Source: UBA822 sp965249775 (GTDB taxonomy: Bacteria; Gemmatimonadota; Gemmatimonadetes; Longimicrobiales; Gaopeijiaceae). Taken from it: DNA of 64,000 nucleotides. Of this stretch, positions 1-6,596 are shown piece after piece. Each line of letters begins with the position of its first letter. Positions within the stretch are counted from its first letter, which is position 1. The notes under the pieces were generated by a model. The model did not search any database and was not told the origin of the DNA. It saw only the letters and a program-made list of their open reading frames with translations. Location of the stretch: the NCBI GenBank assembly GCA_965249775.1, contig OZ252253.1, positions 868,001-932,000 on the forward strand, read 5' to 3'. The translations under genes were made by a program, and so were the position numbers.

Positions 1-725
1 CCGATGCAGGTGATGACCAAACCGTCGAGTGGACCACAGCGGACAACGGCGCCACGACCCTGGATGGCTCGGGCTCGTCGGACCCGGATGGGGATGCCCT
101 GACGTACACATGGACCGAGGGCATGACCCCGCTCGGCCAGAGCAAGGACCCCATAACGACGCTCCCGGTGAACCTGCCGCTCGGTGAGCACGAGATCACG
201 CTGACAGTAGACGACGGCAACGGCGGAACCGACACCGACAAAGTGGTGATCGACGTGGTCGACACGACGCCTCCGGAGGTGACGGCCGAACTCGTACCCA
301 TGGACGATGACGACGATGAGTTCCGTGTGGTGTTCAGCTGCACCGACGCCTGCGATGAAGCTCCTGGGAGCATCGCAAGAATCAACGGCATCGCCGTGGA
401 GAACGGCCAGATCGTGGAGCTCGAGCTCGACGACGACGACGAGGAGGTAGAGTGGGACGACGGAATCCTCGAGATCGAAGCTTCCTCGATCACGCTCACG
501 GTCACGTGCACCGACGCTTCGGGGAACACCACCATCGTCGAAGTGGAGCTCACCGACGATGAGGACAACGAGGATGACGAACGACGACGACGACACAACG
601 ATGACGACGATGATGACGACGATGATGATGACGATGACGATGATGACGACGACGATGACGATGATGACGATGATGACGACGACGATGATGACGACCGGCC
701 TTGGTGGCGCCGGTGGCGTAGGTAA
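1..725 (+). CDS. PKD/cadherin-like domain surface protein, C-terminal part, with poly-Asp tail (5' end outside window)
   Basis: The reading frame is open from base 3 and enters from outside the window, so the N-terminus is missing. The first visible residues include LDGSGSSDPDGDALTYTW, a classic PKD-domain signature (beta-sandwich domains of surface and secreted proteins). A second beta domain begins at VVDTTPPEV, typical of HYR/Ig-like modules, and carries two pairs of Cys-containing strands (SCTDAC, TCTD). The C-terminus is unusual: an Arg cluster, then 32 consecutive Asp codons, then RPWWRRWRR and the TAA stop. Very acidic tails occur in calcium-binding and mineral-binding extracellular proteins. 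That role here is inference. No sorting signal or membrane anchor is visible at the C-terminus. Confidence 0.8.
   Translation, partial: DAGDDQTVEWTTADNGATTLDGSGSSDPDGDALTYTWTEGMTPLGQSKDPITTLPVNLPLGEHEITLTVDDGNGGTDTDKVVIDVVDTTPPEVTAELVPMDDDDDEFRVVFSCTDACDEAPGSIARINGIAVENGQIVELELDDDDEEVEWDDGILEIEASSITLTVTCTDASGNTTIVEVELTDDEDNEDDERRRRHNDDDDDDDDDDDDDDDDDDDDDDDDDDDDDDDDRPWWRRWRR
600..695 (+). repeat. GAY-codon tract encoding 32 Asp
   Basis: This is 96 bases of GAT and GAC codons with no other codon between the Asn at 597 and the Arg at 696. The GAT/GAC alternation is irregular, so the amino-acid run is kept while the DNA is not a perfect microsatellite. A decayed stretch of the same flavour (gatgacgaaaacgatgacga) lies just downstream of the stop at about 784-805. 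Confidence 0.95.
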
Positions 726-1057
726 GGCGGTGAGTAATCAGGGAGAAGAATAGGGCGTAAACAACTAACGCCCCGGGACTACACGATGACGAAAACGATG
801 ACGACAACTTAGGAGCTTATAGCGCGACTCGATGCTTGCATTTGACGGTTGACCAAGCGCCGTCCAGTCGGGTGAGACACGCCGACAACCAACCCCGATG
901 GCGTCATGGCCTCTTCGGTGAGTCGCGGTACGCAGGAGATCCGTTCGCTCGAAAGAGGCGGCTGTGCGCTCCGCATGGGGCTGGCGTGACGCGCTCAGGC
1001 GGGTCCGCCGTCATCATGCGGGCCCTCGAGGCCCTGGAAGAGGATACCCGTGTCCTA
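726..1057. other. Intergenic region between the surface protein and the IS element
   Basis: No convincing gene is seen. A 6-bp stem (gggcgt 753-758 with acgccc 768-773, 9-nt loop) follows the stop of the acidic protein but lacks a T-tract, so it is at best a weak terminator. An open frame at 836-1063 runs into the IS end and resembles no known protein. The last two bases, TA at 1056-1057, are one copy of the IS target duplication. Confidence 0.5.
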
Positions 1058-2198
1058 GTGTAGTGTCGCTAAATTATCTTGCATGATATAAGGCTACGTG
1101 GTATTGTATGACATGCCACTACCCATACGTGTTATGCCACTGCGCCGCGGGGACCGCGCGCGCCTCGAATCGCTGGTCCGATCCCGCACGACCCCCCAAC
1201 GCGTGGTCGAGCGCGCCCGCATTGTGCTCGGGTCCGCTGCGGGGGACTCGGGCTCGACTATTTGTGGTGATGTCGGCGTCTCGCGCCCGACCGTCACACT
1301 CTGGTTGGATCGGTATGAGGCTGGCGGGCTTGCGGCCCTCCGGGCCGACCGCCCGCGGTCGGGACGCCCGAAACGTATTACCCTGGCCGAGGAAGAAGCC
1401 ATCGTGCACCGCACGACACAAACGACGCCGCCCACGGGCCGCGGCACCCATTGGAGTACGCGGCTGATGGCCGAAGTGACCGGCTTGCATCACTCCACGA
1501 TTGCGCGCATCTGGAAGGCCCATGGGTTGCGCCCCCATCGGGTCCGGTCGTTCAAGTTGTCCACCGACCCCGCCTTCGTAGAAAAACTCCGGGATGTCGT
1601 CGGGTTGTACCTGCAGCCGCCTGAGCGGGCGATCGTCTTCTCCTTTGATGAGAAGAGCCAGATCCAGGCCCTGGATCGCACCCAGCCAGGCCTGCCGCTG
1701 AAGCGCGGGCGCGCCGGCACCTTCACCCACGATTACAAGCGCCATGGCACGACCACGCTATTTGCGGCCCTCGATGTGGCCACCGGCCACGTCATTCAGG
1801 AGTGCATGCCGAAGCATCGCCATCAGGAGTTTCTCAAGTTCATGAACACGGTCGTGCGCACGACGGCCAAGGATCTCGACATCCACGTCATCCTCGACAA
1901 CTACGCCACGCACAAACATCCCAAGGTGAAACAGTGGCTCCAACGTCATCGGCGAGTCCATTTCCATTTCACGCCCACCTCGGCCTCGTGGCTCAATCTT
2001 GTCGAACGCTTCTTCAGCGAACTCACCGAGCGACAACTGCGGCGGCTCGCCGTTACCAGCGTGGACGAGTTGATCCAAGCCATCACCGACTACATCGAGT
2101 GCCGCAACGAAAACCCCACACCTTTCACATGGACAGCCACCGTCCGCCAGATCCTCAAGAAGGTCAACAAAGCCAATGAGACTTTGGCGACACTACAC
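1058..2198 (+). mobile_element. Complete IS630-family insertion sequence
   Basis: The ends are inverted repeats. GTGTAGTGTCGC at 1058-1069 is matched exactly by its reverse complement at 2187-2198, and similarity continues inward for about 6 more bases with two mismatches. Both ends abut a TA dinucleotide (1056-1057 and 2199-2200) within CTAG, as expected for the IS630/Tc1-mariner group, which duplicates TA. The 1141-bp element carries one uninterrupted transposase gene whose stop codon TAG (2199-2201) is completed by the target TA. Intact ends and an intact frame suggest a recent insertion. Confidence 0.93.
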
Positions 2199-2201
2199 TA
2201 G
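1098..2201 (+). CDS. IS630-family transposase (DDE)
   Basis: This 367-residue protein has an N-terminal helix-turn-helix region (about residues 25-150, with a DVGVSRPTVTLWLDRYEAGG motif) and a C-terminal DDE catalytic domain. Candidate catalytic residues are D184 (SFDEKSQ), D267 (VILDNYATHKH) and E303 (SWLNLVERFFSEL); the spacing and motifs are those of IS630/mariner-type transposases. The GTG start at 1098 has an AAGG sequence a few bases upstream. ATG codons at 1113 and 1134 are alternatives that would remove only residues before the HTH. The frame is intact, so the element is probably active or recently so. Confidence 0.93.
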   Translation: MVLYDMPLPIRVMPLRRGDRARLESLVRSRTTPQRVVERARIVLGSAAGDSGSTICGDVGVSRPTVTLWLDRYEAGGLAALRADRPRSGRPKRITLAEEEAIVHRTTQTTPPTGRGTHWSTRLMAEVTGLHHSTIARIWKAHGLRPHRVRSFKLSTDPAFVEKLRDVVGLYLQPPERAIVFSFDEKSQIQALDRTQPGLPLKRGRAGTFTHDYKRHGTTTLFAALDVATGHVIQECMPKHRHQEFLKFMNTVVRTTAKDLDIHVILDNYATHKHPKVKQWLQRHRRVHFHFTPTSASWLNLVERFFSELTERQLRRLAVTSVDELIQAITDYIECRNENPTPFTWTATVRQILKKVNKANETLATLH

Positions 2202-2215
2202 TTGGTTTGCTGTGA

Positions 2216-2596
2216 TCAATCAGGCCGGCTCGTCCGTAACCCCGGGACATCGGTGAAGTCACCCACGTTCAGCGTCCAGAGAACGGCGTCCCACGTAATG
2301 GCACACGAGGCAATGGCGAGATCGATCTCCCGGCGTCGCGGTCGCGACACCGAGCCGTACAATTTGGCGGCGAGGGAGGCCTCTTCCGGCCCGAAGTGCA
2401 CCGCCTCGGCGCTCGGGAACAGCGCTTCCTGGGCGGACAACTCCTCGGGAACGCGGGGCCCCCGGAGCCATTCATAGAGCACAAGGGTCGGAACCGCGAT
2501 ACGCTCCCCCTGCGCGATAGCCTCTCGCAACGCCGGTGCTGATCGCTTGGGTCCGGACAGACTGTCGATGAGCACCGAGGTGTCCAGAAGGATCAC
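2216..2596 (-). CDS. vapC: PIN-domain ribonuclease toxin, VapC-like
   Basis: This 126-residue protein begins MILLDTSVLIDSL, the standard PIN-domain opening. The expected acidic residues are visible: D5, E42 (LYEWLRG), D92 (EIDLAIA) and D113 (NVGDF). VapC toxins are Mg2+-dependent RNases that cut tRNA or rRNA and are neutralised by a co-transcribed antitoxin. Its ATG overlaps the stop of the upstream ribbon-helix-helix gene by 4 bp, the typical antitoxin-first arrangement. The gene ends only 15 bp from the right end of the IS630 element. Confidence 0.88.
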   Translation of the reverse strand: MILLDTSVLIDSLSGPKRSAPALREAIAQGERIAVPTLVLYEWLRGPRVPEELSAQEALFPSAEAVHFGPEEASLAAKLYGSVSRPRRREIDLAIASCAITWDAVLWTLNVGDFTDVPGLRTSRPD

Positions 2597-2889
2597 TCGG
2601 GCGTCCCTCGCCCACTCACACGGCCACCGCCACGGCGGGCCTGTCGAACTTCCTCCAACTCGGCTTCGACTTCTTCCACCGGGCGCGGGGGAATGGAGGG
2701 AACCACGCGATCGAAGGTCGCCAACAAGCGCTCGCGCTCATCCTCACTCAAGAGGTGAATGTGCTCGCTGTACACACGAATCGCCTCTCGAACCACCTCA
2801 CTCTTGGACCTGGACAGCCGGTCCGCCGTCCGATCGAGCCGCATCGATGTCGCCTCATCGAACGTGAAGGTTCTTTTGATTGTAGCCAT
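2593..2889 (-). CDS. Ribbon-helix-helix antitoxin of the VapC-like toxin
   Basis: This 98-residue protein starts with a beta-strand/helix/helix pattern (ATIKRTFTFDEATSMRLDRTADRLSRSKSEVVREAIRVY) typical of CopG/MetJ-fold DNA-binding antitoxins. The SRSKSEVVREAIR helix is characteristic. The C-terminal half is acidic and proline-rich (about residues 50-90), likely the disordered toxin-wrapping part. It overlaps the toxin gene by 4 bp, so the pair is translationally coupled. No Shine-Dalgarno sequence is seen upstream of the ATG. Instead a tandem array of 8-bp repeats runs across the start codon, which suggests autoregulation and possibly a leaderless mRNA. Confidence 0.85.
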   Translation of the reverse strand: MATIKRTFTFDEATSMRLDRTADRLSRSKSEVVREAIRVYSEHIHLLSEDERERLLATFDRVVPSIPPRPVEEVEAELEEVRQARRGGGRVSGRGTPE

Positions 2890-2916
2890 GATACCATACT
2901 ACCATATTACCATACT
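2885..2916 (-). promoter_or_regulatory. Four tandem 8-bp direct repeats over the antitoxin start (putative operator)
   Basis: On the plus strand the units are gccatgat, accatact, accatatt and accatact at 2885, 2893, 2901 and 2909, in perfect 8-bp register. The antitoxin ATG (2889-2887) lies within the first unit. Ribbon-helix-helix repressors such as MetJ and the omega repressor bind contiguous 7-8 bp direct or inverted repeats cooperatively, so this is a good candidate autoregulatory operator. The AT-rich units (TATGGT on the minus strand) may also supply the -10 element. Confidence 0.7.
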
Positions 2917-2919
2917 TTA

Positions 2920-3092
2920 AGGAAGAAATTCGGGTAGGCGCCGAAGACATCGGCGAAGGCCCACACCCGAGGGGCGGCGACGACGGAGAGTCTAGATGGT
3001 GGAGCGGATACCAATCAACTCATCGCCCGGGCAGATCAACCGATCTCACGTGCGACCAGGATGGGGCGCGACTATACTACACAAGGAGAACC
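2920..3092. other. Intergenic region between the toxin-antitoxin pair and the nucleotidyltransferase pair
   Basis: This is a divergent space. A TATACT hexamer at 3073-3078 could be a -10 element for the plus-strand genes, but no good -35 is seen. AAGGAG at 3083-3088 is the only strong ribosome-binding sequence and sits 4 bases before a GTG. Confidence 0.4.
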
Positions 3093-3128
3093 GTGAAGCC
3101 GACCACATTTCGAGCGCGCGCTCAATGA
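3093..3128 (+). CDS. Possible 11-codon leader ORF upstream of the nucleotidyltransferase pair
   Basis: GTG at 3093 follows AAGGAG (3083-3088) and encodes 11 codons (VKPTTFRARAQ) ending in TGA at 3126-3128. That stop overlaps the ATG of the next small gene as ATGA. The next gene has no ribosome-binding sequence of its own, so the leader could couple its translation. The alternative is a frameshift that cut off the original N-terminus of the small gene. Confidence 0.3.
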   Translation: MKPTTFRARAQ

Positions 3129-3340
3129 TCCAGCCCTCTAAGCGTCTTCAGGAATTCGAGCGCCGCTACACCCGCACAACGGTGGCGCAACTCACCTTTG
3201 TCGATGCCCTGGCGATCTTCCAGGCACTGTGGGTGGAGGCGTCGGAATTGAACCCCGACTTCCCGGGCCATTGGCGCTCTGATATCGAGCCCGATCTCGC
3301 GATCGCGCGCGTGCTGAATGGCCTCCCCCCCAGTCCCTGA
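3125..3340 (+). CDS. Small helical protein preceding a nucleotidyltransferase, possible antitoxin
   Basis: The product is about 71 residues from the ATG at 3125. An in-frame upstream extension to 2996 exists, but that part has no recognisable content. I do not recognise the family. The sequence is mostly helical and charged (KRLQEFERRYTRTTVAQLTFVDALAIFQALWVEASEL). It overlaps the downstream nucleotidyltransferase gene by 23 bp, implying co-expression. A small gene upstream of a lone nucleotidyltransferase is the layout of several toxin-antitoxin families (MNT/HEPN, AbiE/MenAT-like). The antitoxin role is inferred from layout only. Confidence 0.5.
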   Translation: MIQPSKRLQEFERRYTRTTVAQLTFVDALAIFQALWVEASELNPDFPGHWRSDIEPDLAIARVLNGLPPSP

Positions 3341-3911
3341 CTTTGAGGATCTCCTCGCCCGTCTCGGGCGAGTGCTGACGTCGCACGACCTCCCGTTCAT
3401 GTTGATCGGAGGGCAGGCGGTGCTTCTCCATGGCGAACCGCGCCTTACGCAGGATATCGATGTAACCTTGGGGGCTTCCCCCGAACGTCTGCCGGACGTG
3501 TTGGCGGCCTGCACAGCCTTGAACCTTCAGGTGCTACCGGAGGATACTGCCGACTTCGTTCGGGACACCTTCGTGCTTCCCGCGGCTGATGACGCTACGG
3601 GAATCAGGGTTGATCTCATATTTTCGACCACGCCGTATGAAGCCGAGGCGATCGCGAGGGCCGTCCACGTCGAGGTACGGGGAGAGCCTGTACCGTTCGC
3701 GACCGCTGAGGATCTCATCCTCCATAAGCTCTTTGCTGGGCGACCGCGAGATCTCGAGGACGTGAGGGGTGTCGTACGGAGAAAAGGCCCCGAGCTGGAT
3801 TGGGCATACATGCAGCATTGGGCGGCGCAATTCGCCCTGATTCCCGGTCGCGAGAATCTGCTCGCCCAGATGGAACAACTCCAGCGGGAACACGACGACG
3901 AGGCGCCCTGA
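3318..3911 (+). CDS. Nucleotidyltransferase-fold protein (AbiEii/MenT-like or DUF6036-like)
   Basis: This 197-residue protein has the minimal polymerase-beta nucleotidyltransferase signature: MLIGGQAVLLHGEPRLTQDIDVTLGA at about residues 27-52 (GG...helix...DxD), with a third acidic residue in VDLIFSTTPYE. A later AEDLILHKLFAGRPRDLEDV segment is common to AbiEii/MenT-like and related nucleotidyltransferases and carries a conserved Lys. Relatives add nucleotides to tRNA 3' ends or AMP-ylate proteins, often as toxins. The gene overlaps the small upstream ORF and lies beside the VapC pair and an IS, so a toxin role is plausible but not shown. Confidence 0.78.
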   Translation: MASPPVPDFEDLLARLGRVLTSHDLPFMLIGGQAVLLHGEPRLTQDIDVTLGASPERLPDVLAACTALNLQVLPEDTADFVRDTFVLPAADDATGIRVDLIFSTTPYEAEAIARAVHVEVRGEPVPFATAEDLILHKLFAGRPRDLEDVRGVVRRKGPELDWAYMQHWAAQFALIPGRENLLAQMEQLQREHDDEAP

Positions 3912-3945
3912 TGGATGACGTCAGGAAGGCCACGGCTGGAGCGCC

Positions 3946-4851
3946 GTGACCTCGTATCTATTGATCGTCAATCCTGCTTCGGGCCGGGGCCGGGGTCGGC
4001 GCCGAGCGGAGGCGTTGCGCAGCGGGCTCGGAAAGTCCTGCCACGTAGAGATCGTCGAGACAGGCCATCGGGGCGCGGCCACAGAGCTTGCGGCCAGCCG
4101 AGCCACAGACGTAGACCGGATTATCGCAGTGGGGGGCGACGGAACCCTCAATGAAGTTCTGAGCGGGCTGGTGGCTACGGGGCGCTCCGCCCAGGAGCTG
4201 CCCCAGCTCGGCTCCCTGTCTGCGGGGACCGCCAACGCCGCTACTCGAGCGTTCGGATTCAGCTCGGATCCCGACACAGTCGCGGGCTCGTTGCGCGAGG
4301 CGGGTTCTCGAGCGGTCGACGTGGGAATCGTGAGCCATGTCGGTGGTGAACGGCCGTTTCTTCTTTGGTTCGGAGCGGGCTACGACGCGGTTTTGATCGA
4401 CGCGCTGAATGCTTCGCGGACGGGCCTGATGGGTGTATCCGGCCTGTTAGGCAATTCGCCCCGGGTTCTGAGCGCCCTGGGCGGCTACGCTGCGCCGCCG
4501 ATCGAGATGGAGGTCGACGGAGCTTCGTTTGGATCCGCCTCGAGCGTGATCCTGGCGAACGTCGGCGAGGTGGCTTTTGGGGGCAACGTTGCCGAGACGG
4601 CGAATCCGTTCGATGGCCAGCTAGATGTGGTGGCAGTTCCGTTCGGGTCGGGCTTCGATCTCGTTCGAAAGGGATTGAGCATGTTTACTTCGAGCCTTAC
4701 ACGCGCCAAGGGAGTCCGGCATACGCTGGGGACCCGGATGAAGCTGAACTCCGACGGACAGGTACCCTTCCAGCTCGATGGGGAACCAGTTGGGCTGTTA
4801 CCCGCTGCCGTACGGGTGGAGAAGGGTGCGGTGCGCCTGTTGCTCACCTGA
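3946..4851 (+). CDS. Diacylglycerol/lipid kinase family protein (DgkB/YegS-like)
   Basis: This 301-residue protein matches the DAGK catalytic family. LLIVNPASGRGRG at the N-terminus is the nucleotide-binding loop, IIAVGGDGTLNEVLSGL at about residues 59-75 is the hallmark GGDGT motif, and LGSLSAGTANAATRAFG is the family's G(T)xN(D) region. The length is standard. Such enzymes phosphorylate diacylglycerol, other lipids or sphingosine-like substrates at the cytoplasmic membrane face; the exact substrate cannot be read here. The start is a GTG at 3946, because no in-frame ATG is available before the conserved LIVNP strand. It lies 34 bp after the nucleotidyltransferase gene. Confidence 0.88.
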   Translation: MTSYLLIVNPASGRGRGRRRAEALRSGLGKSCHVEIVETGHRGAATELAASRATDVDRIIAVGGDGTLNEVLSGLVATGRSAQELPQLGSLSAGTANAATRAFGFSSDPDTVAGSLREAGSRAVDVGIVSHVGGERPFLLWFGAGYDAVLIDALNASRTGLMGVSGLLGNSPRVLSALGGYAAPPIEMEVDGASFGSASSVILANVGEVAFGGNVAETANPFDGQLDVVAVPFGSGFDLVRKGLSMFTSSLTRAKGVRHTLGTRMKLNSDGQVPFQLDGEPVGLLPAAVRVEKGAVRLLLT

Positions 4852-4910
4852 AGAATCGTCCCGCGCTCAGACGAGGAGGGCCCGGGTGGCCGATCGCCCG
4901 CAGTTTGGCT

Positions 4911-4943
4911 ATGACTAGGCGTTCGAGTCGGCCATGACTAGGC
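4911..4943. repeat. Direct repeat atgactaggc, two copies
   Basis: The 10-mer occurs at 4911-4920 and 4934-4943, 23 bp apart (about two helical turns), in the gap upstream of the PhoD-like gene. It could be a regulator site or part of a decayed repeat array. Confidence 0.5.
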
Positions 4944-4963
4944 CTACGAGCTTTTGCGGGTAG

Positions 4964-5020
4964 GCTAGACGCGTCGCATTCAGCTAGACACGTCACATTC
5001 AGCTAGACGGGTCGCATTCA
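4964..5020. repeat. Three tandem 19-bp repeats upstream of the phosphatase gene
   Basis: The units are gctagacgcgtcgcattca, gctagacacgtcacattca and gctagacgggtcgcattca at 4964, 4983 and 5002, with two to three substitutions between them. The array stops directly before the AGGAGGGAGGG ribosome-binding sequence of the next gene, so it lies in that gene's promoter or leader. The unit contains the imperfect palindrome gacgcgtc. Confidence 0.9.
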
Positions 5021-5034
5021 GGAGGGAGGGCCAG

Positions 5035-6585
5035 GTGCTCAGAAGAGATTTGAGGGGCGCCGCTGCGGTTCCAGCCGCGGCGCTTGCAAGTCAGCGCCGC
5101 ATCTTTTCCCAGGTCCCCTGGGACCAAGGGGAGCTGCTCCACCTTCTCCCCACGGTCAACGACTCACGGATTTCGCTCAAATTCTCGACGCGTGGAGCCG
5201 TGGCAGGTCCGCCTCGCCTCAGGATCGGCAACTCGTTCGCAACGGCGGAAGCGACCGATACTCAGGGCCTCTTTTGGAGGGTGGATGTCTCCGGCCTGGA
5301 ACCCGCCACCGAATACGGGCTCGCGCTCGAAGATGCCGGTGGAACACCGCTCTGCGATCCCTGGTCGCTTTCCACGTTTCCGGATCGCTCGGACGCGCCT
5401 GAACGGGTAAGGCTTTTCGTGTACACGTGCGCCGGCGGCCGTAATCTCCCGATGGCCACCAAGCACCGCCTGCTGGACCACGGCCTCTCCTTCGCCCCTG
5501 ACGCGATGATCGCCATCGGGGACCACGTGTACTGGGACCTTCGCCGTACCGGGGCGGGCTCCCGCCCTCAAGCGATCGAGTTCGCCGGTCGCTTCGATCG
5601 TACGATTCCCGTTCTCGGGACCTCCAACGAGAGCTCCCTCAAGAGGGTGGTCGATTCGCAGGTCGCCGAGCTGTACGGCACCCGCTTTCGGTCCACTCCG
5701 GTCTTCTTCCTGCAGGATGACCACGATTACTTCGAGAATGACCACGCCGATGAAGAGATCGTCACCTTCCCGCCCGATCACTTCATGCTGCAGTTGGCCA
5801 GGGCATCTCAGAGCCTCTATTACCCGGAGTTTCTCCCCGATCCGGATCGGCCCTCGGGTCTGCCCGGTGCCGCCGCCGAGGATCGCCCTCCAGGAATCAA
5901 CGAGAGCTTCGGGTCGCTTCGATACGGCCGTCTCTTGGAAATCCTACTCTACGACTGTCGCCGTTTCATGACGCTGAAGGGGCCCACGGCCACGTTCGTT
6001 CCTACGGAAGTCGAAGCGTGGCTCATCAGCCGAATGGCGGCCGAGGAGACTCGCCATGTCGTCAATCTCCCGTCTACGCCCGTGGGTTGGACCGCCGGGA
6101 AGTGGGGAGAGTGGTATCCGGACGTACTGGACGATCAGGGAGCTCTCACCGACCGCAACCCGAAGTTCCTGTGGCAAGAAGGGTGGCGCAGCCAGCATGA
6201 CCGGCTGCTCACCGCTACCGCCGATATGACCGGGATCCCGCTTTGGGTGAGTGGCGACCTTCATAGCCTCGGAGAGACACACATCCAGGGGAGCCGCGAC
6301 CTGGACCTCCGGCACAATCCGGTCGTCTCGATCCTCTCGGGCCCACTCGGCACGGGTCGGGGAGGTTGGCCCTCCACGTTCAGGGGGACACGAGCGCTCA
6401 CGCCGAATTCCCTCGACGTGGACGAGCAGCTCCCCGCTCTCGAGGAGAACGGCTTCATCCTGATGGACATCGAGGCCGATCGGACCGTGATTCGCTTCTT
6501 CCGCTGGAACAACCGGGAAGATCCGCCGGAGGCGATCGATTCGCTCGAGCCGTTCCGGGTGACGGAGCTCGCGCCAAGAGCCTAG
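5035..6585 (+). CDS. PhoD-like metallophosphatase, probably exported
   Basis: This 516-residue protein has a purple-acid/PhoD-type layout. An N-terminal beta-sandwich (about residues 45-125, ending LEPATEYGLALED) precedes a metallophosphatase core. Metal-site motifs visible are IAIGDHVYWDL (GDxxY), FFLQDDHDYFEND and WVSGDLHSLG. Family members are secreted phosphomono- or phosphodiesterases that use Fe/Ca. The N-terminus MLRRDLRGAAAVPAAALAS has two Arg followed by a short hydrophobic stretch, compatible with a Tat signal, which is normal for PhoD. The GTG start at 5035 is fixed by a strong AGGAGGG upstream. A 19-bp tandem repeat lies immediately before it. Confidence 0.85.
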   Translation: MLRRDLRGAAAVPAAALASQRRIFSQVPWDQGELLHLLPTVNDSRISLKFSTRGAVAGPPRLRIGNSFATAEATDTQGLFWRVDVSGLEPATEYGLALEDAGGTPLCDPWSLSTFPDRSDAPERVRLFVYTCAGGRNLPMATKHRLLDHGLSFAPDAMIAIGDHVYWDLRRTGAGSRPQAIEFAGRFDRTIPVLGTSNESSLKRVVDSQVAELYGTRFRSTPVFFLQDDHDYFENDHADEEIVTFPPDHFMLQLARASQSLYYPEFLPDPDRPSGLPGAAAEDRPPGINESFGSLRYGRLLEILLYDCRRFMTLKGPTATFVPTEVEAWLISRMAAEETRHVVNLPSTPVGWTAGKWGEWYPDVLDDQGALTDRNPKFLWQEGWRSQHDRLLTATADMTGIPLWVSGDLHSLGETHIQGSRDLDLRHNPVVSILSGPLGTGRGGWPSTFRGTRALTPNSLDVDEQLPALEENGFILMDIEADRTVIRFFRWNNREDPPEAIDSLEPFRVTELAPRA

Positions 6586-6596
6586 GAGGGCCGAAG

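Noticed and set aside
550..807. Minus-strand frame rich in His and Arg
   Set aside because: It is the antisense of the Asp-codon tract and has no independent support.
836..1063. Open frame of 75 codons before the IS element
   Set aside because: No family resemblance and no ribosome-binding sequence; its end lies inside the IS terminal repeat, so it looks like a chance frame.
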